Source of the DNA: Plutella xylostella
Taxonomy: Eukaryota; Arthropoda; Insecta; Lepidoptera; Plutellidae
Direction: 5' to 3'
NCBI RefSeq assembly: GCF_932276165.1
Contig: NC_063999.1
Coordinates: 622,501-686,500, forward strand
DNA: 64,000 nucleotides
This document shows, in pieces, positions 41,543-52,813 of the stretch; within the stretch, counting starts at the first letter, position 1, and every line of letters starts with the position of its first letter. A program made the position numbers and the translations under genes. The notes below the pieces were generated by a model. The model was not told the DNA's origin and searched no databases. It saw nothing but the letters and a program-made list of their open reading frames with translations.

Positions 41543-44013
41543 ATGAGTGAAGGAGATTCAAGTGGCACCACCAGAGTGGTGGCAATACCGACAGCTTTCG
41601 TCCACAAGAAGGTAGAATGCGTGGGAGCCGCGTTCCTGCGGTATTACAACATAAAATGTCACGGGGAAGACGCATTGTTTCAAACGTCAGAGTCCGACGA
41701 AAAGGCTGAGGAGGTGATCTTCGAGGACAACGTGGAGTACCTGCGCAGCCTCGAGCCCAAGGAGTGGAAGCAGCAGGACCACTATGCCGTGCTGGGCATC
41801 AAGGCGCTGCGCTACAAGGCCACCGACGACGACATCAAGCGCGCCTACCGACAGAAGGTGCTCAAGCACCACCCGGACAAGCGCAAGGCGCAGGGCGAGG
41901 ACGTGCGCAGCGACGACGACTACTTCACCTGCATCACCAAGGCCTACGAGATCCTGGGCACGCCGCTCAAGCGCCGCTCCTACGACTCCGTGGACCCCGA
42001 GTTCGACGACGCCATCCCCACTCAGGGCGAGATCAAGAAGGAGGGCTTCTTCAAGGCCTTCGCTAAATACTTCCAACAGAATGCCCGCTGGTCGGAGAAA
42101 CGAAATGTGCCTTTACTAGGAGATGATGATAGTACACGGGAGCAGGTTGAGAGGTTTTACGCGTTCTGGTATGAGTTTGACTCCTGGCGCGAGTTCTCGT
42201 ACATGGACGAGGAGGAGAAGGAGAAGGGGGCGGACCGCGAGGAGCGCCGCTGGATAGAGAAACAGAACAAAGCTGCCCGAGCCAAGCTAAAGAAAGAAGA
42301 GATGGCCCGCATCAGGACTCTTGTGGATCTCGCATACTCAAATGATCCCAGAATTCAGCGCTTTAAACAAGAGGACAAAGACAAAAAATTAGCAGCTAAG
42401 ATGGCCAAACTGGTAAATATTACATAAATTATATAGTAAATTATGTAAATAAACTTTATAAAAACAAACAAATATTGCAAATACTTCAATGAAATCACAA
42501 AAATATATTTATGATCAACAGGATACTTCTACACAAGTATACCTTGTTTTAATTTTAAAAACAACTTTTATCTTCACTTCAGCTATGTAACTATAGTATT
42601 TCTTTCTTTCTTCTCCTATTTATGTTCAATTGTTGCTTTTTTCCACCTTTTTCTTTTTACTTGTTTGATAGATATTCTTTAATAGTACACAAAACAAATA
42701 CAGTTTTAATTCCAACATATAGGTACAGAAGGTGGTTTTATCACTAAAAGAAATTTCTTCCAGAATCCAGACCTCTGTTATAATGTACATAATTTTTACT
42801 CAAGGGCTTGACTGAATGAAATGAAACCTTGGTGGAAATGCTTTTCATATTCCCGAAACTTCCTTGCTATATAAGCATATACCATTTCCAATGTAGATGT
42901 GCACATTTCATTGCAATGTCACTTGACTCTTTTCATTTCTTTATTATTGACATGAATACTGTTCATTTTCAGAATGCTGTACAAGCAAAGAAAGCAGAAG
43001 AAGATAGACTAATCAAAGAAGCTCAGCTCGCGAAACAGAAGGCCGACGAGGCAGAGCGAGCGCGGATAGAGGCGGCGCGCGCCGAGCGGGAACAAGTCAA
43101 GAAGATCCTCCGCAAGGAACGCAAGGCCTTCCGAGACCTGTGCAAGTCCAACAACTTCTACGCTCAAAATGATAACGAAAATGTCGCACACATGGCCGCC
43201 GTAGAGAAGATCTGTGAAGCCATGAAGGTCGGAGAACTACAGGACTTCATCAAAAAATTAGAGGCCAATGGCAGAAGTGCATTTGTGAAAACTATGAAAG
43301 AAACTGAAGAGAAATTAGAAGAGGAGAGAAGAGCATTGTTTGACAACAAGAAAGTAGATGATCACAAAGCGAAGCGGGAAGCAGCGCTGCGCGCGCCCAT
43401 GGAGTGGTCGTCGGAGATGACGCAACTGCTCATCAAGGCCGTCAACCTGTTCCCGGCCGGGACCAACCAGCGGTGGGAAGTGGTAGCAAACTTCTTAAAC
43501 CAACACGGGACCTTCACCGACGACCGCCGCTTCAACGCCAAAGACGTCCTCAACAAGGCAAAAGATCTGCAAAACACTGACTTCTCTAAGAGCAACCTCA
43601 AGAAAGCCGCCAACGAAGAAGCGTTCAACCAATTCGAGAAGGAGAACAAGAAGACGGCCGCCACCGTCGACGACGACAGCATATCCAAGAACGACCCGGT
43701 ACAGAAGGAGAAGAAGTTAGTCAACGGCACAGCCAAGCCCAAGATGAACGGCGACGTGTCTAAGGAAGTCAAGGCGGAGAAGGAGAAGGAGAAAGAGAAA
43801 GAAAAGGACAAAGAGGTACCGAAGGAGTGGACGAAAACTGAGCAGGAGCTGCTGGAGCAGGCGATGAAGACGTTCCCGGCGAGCACCCCCGAGCGCTGGG
43901 ACAAGATCGCCGACTGCCTGCCGCAGCGGACCAAGAAGGACTGCATGAAGCGCTACAAGGAACTCGTCGAACTGGTCAAAGCGAAGAAGCAAGCCGCCAA
44001 TCTAGCTAAATAA
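41543..44013 (+). CDS. DNAJC2: DnaJ homolog subfamily C member 2 (zuotin/MPP11), 2 exons
   Basis: Ribosome-associated J-protein that partners an Hsp70 on nascent chains; in animals also a chromatin-linked factor. Exons 41543-42412 and 42973-44013, phase 0, 636 residues against 621 in human. J domain about 79-150 with HHPDKRK (HPD at 110-112); zuotin-homology region with FWYEFDSWREFSYMDEEE; charged helical middle; SANT 1 about 432-485 (WSSEMTQLLIKAVNLFPAG); KEKE-rich linker; SANT 2 near the C-terminus (WTKTEQELLEQAMKTFP, RTKKDCMKRYKEL). An in-frame ATG at 41477 would add 22 residues; I prefer 41543 (AAAATGAG context). An intron-reading frame starting at 42829 is not used. Confidence 0.96.
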
Positions 44014-47000
44014 CAAATACTTAACCCTAGATAGCAAGATCCAATTTTAAATTATATATTGCCGTTTTTACGATTCTCTATTAACGGTGGCTTGCGAAGC
44101 GCCACGGTGATTGAAAATTCTTTGTGAGAATATCCTGACTACATATTATATTTTTGTGATCACAAAATTAATATCATCAGCGTGTTATAAGTTTAACTTA
44201 CCTGCTGGATGGTGCGCGAGCGTTTACCATCAAGAATAATGAATAGACAAACACAGACACATCATTCATTTGCACTATAAATATAGAAGCCATCACAATT
44301 TGCTATTCTTGATTGTAAATAATGTGGTCTATCATAATTATAGATCAAAATGGGAATGTTTTTGTGGTACGGTTGCGGTGAGGGGGGGTAACAGGGTATA
44401 GAGGTTATTTTTACTTATTTTGTAAAGTGATAATGATGATTTCGTGGGTAAATTGTTATTCAAGCCAGATTCAGAACGCACCTTGTCGTAATAGTGAATA
44501 TTTGAATATACTCAGCTTTTGTGCAGTTCCTCCGTACCTTCAACAGTCTACCGACGGCAGTTACCCTCCCCGCACCGCTTTGCCTACCCCTCTAGGATCC
44601 CAGTGAATTGCGCTCTACAACGTTAAATAGTCTAGAAAAATGGCGGCGACCTGAATTTGTCTATGGACACCCTAGGAACAGCTGAGTGTCATATTTTTGT
44701 ATTTATTACCTAATTGTTTATGTGGTGATGAATATAGTCAATTTAAAATTTTTACTCTTGTCTTATTACTACTGCTTACAGTTCCATTCATCTTGTTAGA
44801 TTCTCAACAGAAGCCTCCCCCAGAAAACACCTTCCAAAATGTTCAGAATTTATCAACAAAAATATTGTAGTTAGCAGATTGATGCCCTCCACGATACAAC
44901 GAATCATAGTGAAGTACTTTCAAAAACCTTAACCGGAAACTATTGTGTAATAAATTCATAATCGATGGTTAATTTTGAATGGAAATCTGATAGGGCTAGA
45001 AACCATAAGTTACTTACTGACGGTATGCTTACTTGCATAGCCATTGAAGTGAGTAATAGTAGTTTTCATTCGTAGGTTCATCACCATTACAAATAGTAGT
45101 CTGCTATACTTCTATTTTTCACCACTAGATGGCTCTAGTAGTTATTTAGGCAGTATTGAAGTAGATTTTCTTTTGTTGTGCTTATGCATCATCACAAATA
45201 GTTATACTACAATAAGTAATTATAAATATTATGCACCATCATGATTCATGCGCTGACATACTTCCACTGCTGGACCTAGGGCTTACCCAAGGAGCTCCAT
45301 TATACCCTGTGTACCTCAATCAGCAATAGTGGTAAACTGGAGCAGACGAGGTAATAGTAGAAGAGAATAAGTAAGTATTAAGTTACCCTCAGTCCATATA
45401 CCGTAGAGATTATTCAAATCAACAATCACAAAGTCCTATGTGTACGAATAAAATTTTACTAAGCAGATGATGCTTGGATGGACTACCATGTATTCAGTTC
45501 AATATGTATAGGTACTTTACATAATATTGTATGTAAGTATGCATGTACCAATAACTTTATAAAAATAGCTTCAGTAAATGCGGCACAAGCACCGGCATAC
45601 ATAGGTACCATACTTATCTAGGTACCTACGTTAGTGTAAGTACCTTACTTATAACTAGGTATGTCGATATAGTTATTTTGTCCTATAGTGGTATGATGAC
45701 TGCACTATAGCCATAGCAGACCATTAAGATAGGTGTTATGTTGGTACAAATCATACCTGCATTAAACGATTCCGATGTAAGTACCTAAGTACTCCATATT
45801 AGGCTGTGATGGAATATATTATTACCAATTTTCAAGCTCAAACTGAACTATGAGCAGCGAGGGTTTATATTAAAGTTCTTATAAAATAGAAATTTAAGTT
45901 ATCCTATGATATCTGATTGACAGTCTACACGTAACATGAGCGATGTGAGACCGTTCAAGGTCGTTTAGTATTCTTGACTGGAATGTTCAAGTGAAGCTAC
46001 AAGATACGTAGCAATCAACTGTATAACTAGCTATAGACAACACATGGATGAATAACAAGTTTGTATAGTTAGTAGGCATGGACGTATTAAGTACTACGTA
46101 ATAGGTAGATGTGCAAGGGGTTGTATGTACCACATCAAGTAGGTATTCAATGAATGAGTGCCTACTACTAGTTTTACCATTTTACTACCTACATCGAACT
46201 TACTATTGTTTATTGCGACTATCTCAACTCGTAGATCATCCACCTTGTCCACCTATCACAACCCTGGCTTTAAGTTATAAAAAAATAATGTAGTTATCTA
46301 TTTATCATCATAGGCATAGGTAGGTAATAGTCACGCAACATTACGCATTCATTGACCTAGTCAGAGCCATACAAACTGCTGCTTACTGCTTACATAATGT
46401 GGATGATGATTTTACAAGTTTAGGATGTGAACGTGAAAAAATACAAGAACTTTCATATTACAACAATAGTTTTTATTCAAATTCGAATATAGAGAGAAAC
46501 AAGTCGCTTTGACTGGAGTTTACTTATAAAAATATTAATTACCTAGGTAGGTACATACATATTTAATTGTAAAATGTTTATAAATAATTCAAGTTTGGTT
46601 CAGTTCCCTTAAGGCCGTTAATTGCAATTAAAGCTTATAAAGTAGTCTCTAATTTAATTATACTTATGCACTAGTTATTTTAAATTCAAGTTTAGAGAAA
46701 GTTGGTTCTTAAATAGACTTTAGTTTTTTATGTAAATGTAAACTCTTCTAGGTGCTAACTGCTAAGCCAGCTAAAGCTACTTACCTAATTACATTATCAA
46801 TGTAGATACTTTGATAGTGGAATTGAGAGCACCAATGTTGAATATTATTACTTATAATAATGGAAAGTATTTATTGAGTTCAACAAAATAAATTTGAAAA
46901 GTTCAAAATCAGTCTTGAAGTGGAAAAGAGATTATTTCAGTGAAAGAGATTCATATATTATTGCTTTCCAAGAAAGCAGAACTATACTATATGACCCAGG

Positions 47001-47422
47001 ACTTTTGAGCTTTTTAAGTCAGCATCACATCATTAACATCATCAATCACATTAGTCATGTCTGGAAGAGTCAACTTAATCACCACCAATCAAGATAAATA
47101 ATATCAATCATAATAATCACATACAGGAATGTATGTTTGCAACTTAAAAATACTCTTATGTGTAATAAAAAGTGACTTATCAAAACATAAAATGGCTCAT
47201 TGGTTTCTTGCAGCTGCAATTATTACCAAATAAAAATATAAAGTAAGTATCTATAAAAACATCTAAAGATACATTTATAAAATAAAAATAAACTAGTTCA
47301 GTTAATTAAACACTCTTCTAGTATGATTGATTGCCACCTCATTGGAAAGTTGCCAAATCTTACATAATTTAACAAATTAATATCAAATCAAGTTAAAGAT
47401 AGTGTAAGGCACAGATGATAAG
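44014..47422. other. Intergenic region between DNAJC2 and CCDC50
   Basis: AT-rich, 3.4 kb, no gene supported. 45255-45340 (CACTGCTGGACCTAGGGCTT) resembles RTE-type repeat tails. The rest shows only short TAGGTA-rich stretches. Confidence 0.6.
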
Positions 47423-48766
47423 TTATTGAATCTTGCATCCCTTTCTTTTCTTGTGCACCTGTTCTTGTTTGTTTTTCTTCTTGTTGAGGGCTTCAGCTGT
47501 GATGTCAGATATGACTGACAGTCTTTTGGAGGGGTCGCTGCAGTCGTGGCCGCGGCTCTGAGAGGTGGAGCTGTAGTCAGGGGGGAAGGTGGAGGTGTAC
47601 ACATTGTTGTTGTCACTGTAGCTGTGGGACATGCCGGGGTGCGGCACTCCAGGGGGACCGGTATCAGCCTGGTCTGTGGGGTAGTGAGATGCGGGCCGGA
47701 TGCTGACAGGGTCAGGGAATCGAGGCTTCTTGTTGGCGGCGGGCGGCGGCGGCGGCTGTCGGTGCTGCATGGCCGCCACGCTGTGCGAGCTCGGCTGCTC
47801 ATGGTCCGTATCATCATGTGATACGGACCATGAGCAGCCGAGCTCGCACCCTCCTACATCAGTCCTCCTGGTGAAACTGTCACTGTTATAATATTGTTTT
47901 GATATTTCTTTAGACTGTAAGGCACTGGCTTTTGACTGAATTTGTTCCTTTTCAAAAGGTTCAACATAGTTCAAGTCTGAATCAACAGACTTGCAGAGTC
48001 TCATGCCATTTGTTTCTCGAATAAGGTCCTGTGGATTGCTGTATGCATCAAGCAGCTGTGCCTGTGAGCTCTGAGACTCCCCCGCCTGCCCCTCGCTCTG
48101 CTGCTGAGACAGCCTTTGCTGCTTTTTCAGTAGAGCCTTCTGTTTCGCTTTCTCTTTGGCTCTTTGCAACTTTTTGTACTCTCTCTCCTGGAGGAGGCGG
48201 GCGAGCTCCCCGTCCTGCGCCTCCACAGCGCAGCGCATGTCGGCCGCCAGCAGCGCGTCGCCGCCGTCCGCGTGGCTCAGCTCGCGGGCCAGGCGCGCGT
48301 CGCGCTCCTCCTGCCACAGCCGCCGCCGCATCTCCTCCACCTCAGCAGGGGACAGGCCCAGCTCGTCGGGGCTGATGTCGGGCAGCACGGGAGCGGGGGC
48401 GGGCGCGGGGGGCGGCGCGCGCGAGGGGCCGGGCTGCAGCGGGCGCGCGGCGGCGGCGGCGCGCTGGCGGCGCAGGTGGATCTCGGCCATCTGGCGCGCG
48501 ATGTCGGCGTCGCGCTCGGCCTGGCGGCGCCGCGCGCGCTCGCGGCCGCGCGCCTCGCTCTCCAGCTGCTGCTGCTCGCCCAGCGCCACGGGGAAGTCCT
48601 CGCGGATCTGCTGGTTGCGGCAGCGGTTCTCGCACAGGCGCGAAGAGATCTCGCGGTCCTGCAGGCGGTGCGCCAGCGCCCCGTCCGCGCGCACCAGCCA
48701 CTGCTCGCGCAGGTCCGTCACGTGGCCCAGCTTGGGCATCGTGTCGCGCGCCTGGAACCCCGCCAT
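47423..48766 (-). CDS. CCDC50: Coiled-coil domain-containing protein 50-like (CCDC50/Ymer), single exon
   Basis: 447 residues. The N-terminal block (WLVRADGALAHRLQDREI, then LCENRCRNQQIREDF) matches the CCDC50 N-terminal domain, where repeated L-A-x-x-L-Q-x-x-E helices bind ubiquitin. A long Arg/Glu/Gln/Ala helical region follows, with EERDARLARELSHADG and DGELARLLQEREYKKLQ, then a Pro-rich and polar tail ending basic. Mammalian CCDC50 is a ubiquitin-binding regulator of NF-kB and EGFR signalling; the insect role is inferred. Start ATG at 48766; the frame is open to GTG at 48787. Absence of introns is unusual next to its neighbours. The CDS contains a perfect 31-bp palindrome. Confidence 0.85.
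   Translation of the reverse strand: MAGFQARDTMPKLGHVTDLREQWLVRADGALAHRLQDREISSRLCENRCRNQQIREDFPVALGEQQQLESEARGRERARRRQAERDADIARQMAEIHLRRQRAAAAARPLQPGPSRAPPPAPAPAPVLPDISPDELGLSPAEVEEMRRRLWQEERDARLARELSHADGGDALLAADMRCAVEAQDGELARLLQEREYKKLQRAKEKAKQKALLKKQQRLSQQQSEGQAGESQSSQAQLLDAYSNPQDLIRETNGMRLCKSVDSDLNYVEPFEKEQIQSKASALQSKEISKQYYNSDSFTRRTDVGGCELGCSWSVSHDDTDHEQPSSHSVAAMQHRQPPPPPAANKKPRFPDPVSIRPASHYPTDQADTGPPGVPHPGMSHSYSDNNNVYTSTFPPDYSSTSQSRGHDCSDPSKRLSVISDITAEALNKKKNKQEQVHKKRKGCKIQ
47783..47849. repeat. Perfect 31-bp inverted repeat inside the CCDC50 CDS
   Basis: Arms 47783-47813 and 47819-47849 are exact complements around TCATG. The left arm begins GTGCGAGCTCGGCTGCTCAT. It stays in the open frame, encoding CELGCSWSV and DHEQPSSHSV from the two arms. 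Confidence 0.95.
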
Positions 48767-49392
48767 CGCCGAGCGAGACGCTTTCACGAATCACCGAGCG
48801 AGATCTCGGATTACGCTTTCCAAATTGTTCCTATCGTCGCGAGACGACACTGCGGATGGATTACGTTGGCGTAATCGTAACAGTCGCACTTAATTGTGTT
48901 TTGGCACGTATGAATGAGCGAGTCTCGTATGATGACTTGACGAGTCTGGGCACAAAACATGAACTTCACTATAAACACAACACACGCGACTGACAACTTT
49001 CTTCGGGCATCGCCGCCCCCGTGGGAATTTCGATGGTAAACTTTTTATACTTTGCGTGTGAACTTCGGGTCTGAACAATGGGGACTATAAAGTTTGATAA
49101 TCTACATAATTAAATAGCGATGAATGCACGGTTCACCTCTCTCGTCTCGTTTCATTTTCTTCTGTTTCCTCCCCCCGCACCTCGAAATTCCAATCCTCGA
49201 TGACAATTGACAGATTGAATGACAGTAGTTTTTTTTTCGACTTACGATTACATAGTGATGTTTTTAGATATATTTTCGATTATAAAAAATAAATGTATAG
49301 AAACAACCATAAATTAAATAATACAGGGTGGCTTTTCTAAATAGGTCATACATATAGCCAGTAAACAGTTTCATTACTGAGGAGCAGAAATA
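48767..49392. other. Upstream region of CCDC50
   Basis: Likely 5' UTR and promoter. A near-repeat CTCGCTCGG / CACCGAGCGAGA surrounds the start. No separate gene is supported. Confidence 0.5.
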
Positions 49393-49404
49393 AAATAAAA
49401 AATA

Positions 49405-49738
49405 GCGAGGAGCGGTGGTAGCTCAGTCGGGTAAGCGCTCGCTTCTCACGCCAGAGATGCGGGTTCGAATCCCGGCGCTGACATGTACCAATGAGTTCTT
49501 TTCTGAATTTAAGTACAATGTATACCATCGCTCTTACGGTGAAGGAAAACATCGTGAGGAAACCTGCATATCTAGATTTAGCACATCTAGATATGTGAAC
49601 CCACCAACCCGCAGTGGACCAGCGTGGTGGGCAATGGTCCAAGCTTAGGAAGGCAGTTTAGACCTTGGGGATATGCACAAAGGTTCCATTCGAGAGAGCC
49701 AGGTGCAGGTACTGACACCCCCACACAGAATAGAATAG
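49405..49738 (+). mobile_element. tRNA-derived SINE with 12-bp target duplication
   Basis: Same family as 9459-9791, plus strand: A box TAGCTCAGTCGGGTAAG, B box GGTTCGAATCC, body, (GAATA)n end. Flanked by AAATAAAAAATA at 49393-49404 and 49739-49750. Confidence 0.88.
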
Positions 49739-49790
49739 AAATAAAAAATATGTTTTAAATTAAATTACTAAAAAAGTAGTTAGCTCATTA

Positions 49791-51361
49791 GGGGCCGTCC
49801 ATTAATCACGTGAGGTCGTTTTTCTCATTTTTTGAGCCCCCCCTCCCCCCTGGTGATATTTGGTGAGGTTTGGGACCAACCCCCCCTCCCCCCCCTGGAT
49901 CACGTGTATTTTTTTGGAAGTCTATGTAAAGGCAATTTTCGACTAGAAAAAAAATTGGTCATACTACAAATCGTTAAAATTTTTGCGCCGTCTAAAATAT
50001 CGGTTTAGAAATACCTAATTTATGACAAAAAATTAACCCTCTACTGCATGAATTATGAAGGGATTGAGATAAAAAATATTTTGTACTTGAATATCGTTTA
50101 ATAAGGGATAATAACAACATTTTTAAGTAAAAAAAAAATTTACCTACTTTATTTTAGAAAAAAAAATTAGGAGCCAGAAATGGCTTCGTATGCACTGGTA
50201 CTTGGTATATCTATGCCATTTATGGCTTCCTATGCACTACATAGACAGATATCAGTTTTTCTGAAAATATTTCATATAATTAATTTTCTGATTAGACATA
50301 CCAAAACTATAAACTTTTCATAATTGGATTGAAAAATGGTTAATTCTGTTTGTTTCTATCAAATTCAAACACAGCTAAAGCAGGTCTTCACCTCTACAGG
50401 TACAGTTTAACGTTTTTTTGGGATGGTCCAGGAGATTCGTGTCTACCTGTAAGAATGTCTGTTCTGCTAGCATTTGATAACATTGAGGAGTCTCCCTTGC
50501 CATCTATCCTGGGATATGGTAGCTGGACTACTGCAGGAGGCAAATAAATACTATCACAATTCCTGAATTGCTTTATTATAGCTCTTTTTTCGGATCAGCA
50601 ATTTATCAGTGACAAATTATTATTAAATCAGAACATATATATATTTTTAAATAATACAAGTAAATTTAGTGAATTAGTAAATTTTAAAATTTGTAAAATA
50701 AGTCATTAGTGAAATTACGTAAGGAGTCAACATCAGGTATTGTATTTTTTTAGGTATTAATAAGCGAAGTATTTGTTCTGAAAAGATAGGTTAAAAATCT
50801 AGTAAGTATGTACGAGTGCATAGGAAGCCATTTCTGGCATAAATATTATAGCCTCAACGCATAGGAAGCCAGAAATGGCTTTCTCAGATAATTGAGAAAA
50901 TAAGATATATAAAACTAATAATAATTAATTAATTGAAAAGTTCCAGAAAATATAAGGTATGCACAAAAGGAAAACATTTTTTTTACTACCGACAACGTAC
51001 TTTTTATATTTTTTGCAGAATTTCAAAGTTTCAGAAAAATCACATTCACAGAAAGCAATCATTGCACCTGGGATAAGGTGCGATTTTATTCGCAGATGAC
51101 ACATACCATGGACAAAAAAAATATGTTTAAATAAACAAAGAAGTGACTAAAAGTATAGCGATATCATTTTTTAAATATTTTTTTTGGTTGGGGTAGAATA
51201 AAATGTTAAATTCCAAGAGCCATTTATGGCTTCGTATGAAGTAAAGGGTTAATACACGTGATGTCTAACGAGAACCCCCCCTCCCCCCTCGTGATGTTTC
51301 GTGAGGTTTTCAGTACCCCCTCCCCCCCCATTTGAGCCTCACGTGATTAATGGACGGCCCC
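49791..51361. mobile_element. TTA-flanked DNA element, PIF/Harbinger-like
   Basis: Inverted ends GGGGCCGTCCATTAATCACG at both sides, with TTA at 49788-49790 and 51362-51364. Subterminal C-rich stretches (CCCCCCCTCCCCCC) occur at both ends. The inner part was taken by a piggyBac-like insertion. Confidence 0.75.
50037..51248. mobile_element. piggyBac-like element inside the TTA element
   Basis: Starts CCCTCTACTGCAT and ends ATGAAGTAAAGGG, with TTAA on both sides (50033-50036, 51249-51252). GCCATTTATGGCTTCCTATG-like motifs recur in both orientations inside each end, like internal repeats. No intact transposase; frame 50350-50547 is not recognisable. Confidence 0.8.
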
Positions 51362-51756
51362 TTAGATGTTATCAACAAAGTTCTAAAGATTTTATTTTAT
51401 TAGTATTTTATTTATTTATTAACAAAAATTTAGTAATATATGTATATGTACAATATATAATATATACGCGTTGCGCTCGCCCCCTGGAACACACGACAGA
51501 TATGTGGATTACGTTTACATACTTGTATAAAGATAATGCCTTATCTGTTAATGGGCAGCAAAACAAAGCTAATTTCAGATGGCACTTTAAGCTCCAATTT
51601 CTCCATAGTCAGTTCGATCGTAACCAGGAAAAGTTTGTATAGTGTACAAAAGGTGATGCTTAAAATATTTTCTGGGGGTAGTAATAGTTAATATTTTTTA
51701 CCTATGAAAAAAAAACCTTAATATAAATAAATAATGTATGAAAATAATCTTAGTTA

Positions 51757-52019
51757 CAGTCGTCGAAATATAATAGGTCCGTTTGGACAGCTCCAAAATG
51801 TATGGGATGACAGCTGGTGTCAAACCGAAATCATAAAAAATCTACTTAAACAATAATAAGTAACTTTTGGTGTTTTAAAAGTTCTTTTTTCTTTCGGGTT
51901 TCGGCCGTTAAATAATAAGCCAGATTATGTATCTTTTTATGTATTTCATCAAGTAAATCAAGAGTAAATAGCAAATTTGTGTAGCTGTCCAAACGGGCCT
52001 ATAGTTATTTCGACTACTG
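51757..52019. mobile_element. TA-flanked MITE
   Basis: CAGTCGTCGAAATATAATAG and its inverted partner ending CGACTACTG, both with GTCCGTTTGGACAG-like inner sequence. TA on each side fits a mariner-type MITE. Confidence 0.75.
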
Positions 52020-52813
52020 TAGTTAGTAGACTATTCAGTTTTAACAAGGCAAAGTCGGTTTCCAGCACCACACTCCAAAAATAAAATAAAGAAAATCATA
52101 AAAAAATATCACTAGGCCAGCGTGACTAGGCCTAAAACCCTTTCTTTATTGAAAGGAGACCCCCTGCCCCAGCAGTGGGGACATGATTGGTCGTTAAAAG
52201 TTACTTCATCAAAGACAGTAACAGTATATTCCTGCAAACGTAGGTCTAGGTAAAGTACCTACTCAAGCACCGTGCATGGAAGGTCTAGTAGGTAAGTATT
52301 CTTTATTATCATAGGTTCTCGTCTCGAGTCTCGCGTTCGACACATTCAGAATACCTACTGCGTACGTACATAACTAAAAAAATAACTCGTAACTTTAGGT
52401 GTAAGGTTATAATTTTTTTTGGCCTTTTACGGTTATGTAGGTTTGTAGGAGTACCAAAAAACATCTTAATTTACCTACCTAACTTTTTTTAAGCAGTTCA
52501 TGAAAGAAGTACCCATAAGTATACCTACCTAAAATACCTAACACGATTTACTTAATTATTCTATTCTTCTTAGGTACCGTAAACATTAGATCCATCAATG
52601 CGTATGAATACCAAATCACCTTTATAGTTTGAGAGTTTCATGTGGGATGAATTCCAGATTTGAGTTCATACATAAACAGACGCATAATGCAGTTTGATTA
52701 CATGACCCTGCCGATGCCGTCGTCGCTACTGCCGTGTGAATCATCAGTTATTCTTGAGTTATTCCACGACTCTAGTCGCGTCAAAGTGTCCTCACGATTT
52801 TAATTGCTGAAAC
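52020..52813. other. Upstream region of the GST gene with a repeat fragment
   Basis: 52110-52195 (GCCCCAGCAGTGGGGACATG) is a reverse fragment of the repeat at 54134-54535. The rest is AT-rich and should include the GST promoter. Confidence 0.6.

Noticed and set aside
41687..42119. Long frames on the other strand or other frames in DNAJC2 exon 1
   Set aside because: GC-rich shadow frames of the J-domain exon; low-complexity content and no homology.
42829..42972. Extended second exon of DNAJC2 starting with an ATG at 42829
   Set aside because: Hydrophobic intron text with no family match; TTTTCAG at 42966-42972 is a clear acceptor and phase 0 fits exon 1.
48764..48787. Upstream start for CCDC50 at 48787
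   Set aside because: That codon is GTG; the first ATG at 48766 begins a plausible MAGFQARD start.
48156..48893. Plus-strand frames of over 230 residues opposite CCDC50
   Set aside because: Arg/Ser/Ala-rich shadows of a GC-rich repetitive coding exon; the minus frame has recognisable CCDC50 text.
49410..49490. Possible tRNA gene with A and B boxes
   Set aside because: It is the head of a SINE with 12-bp target duplication and a (GAATA)n tail; a second copy exists at 9459-9791.
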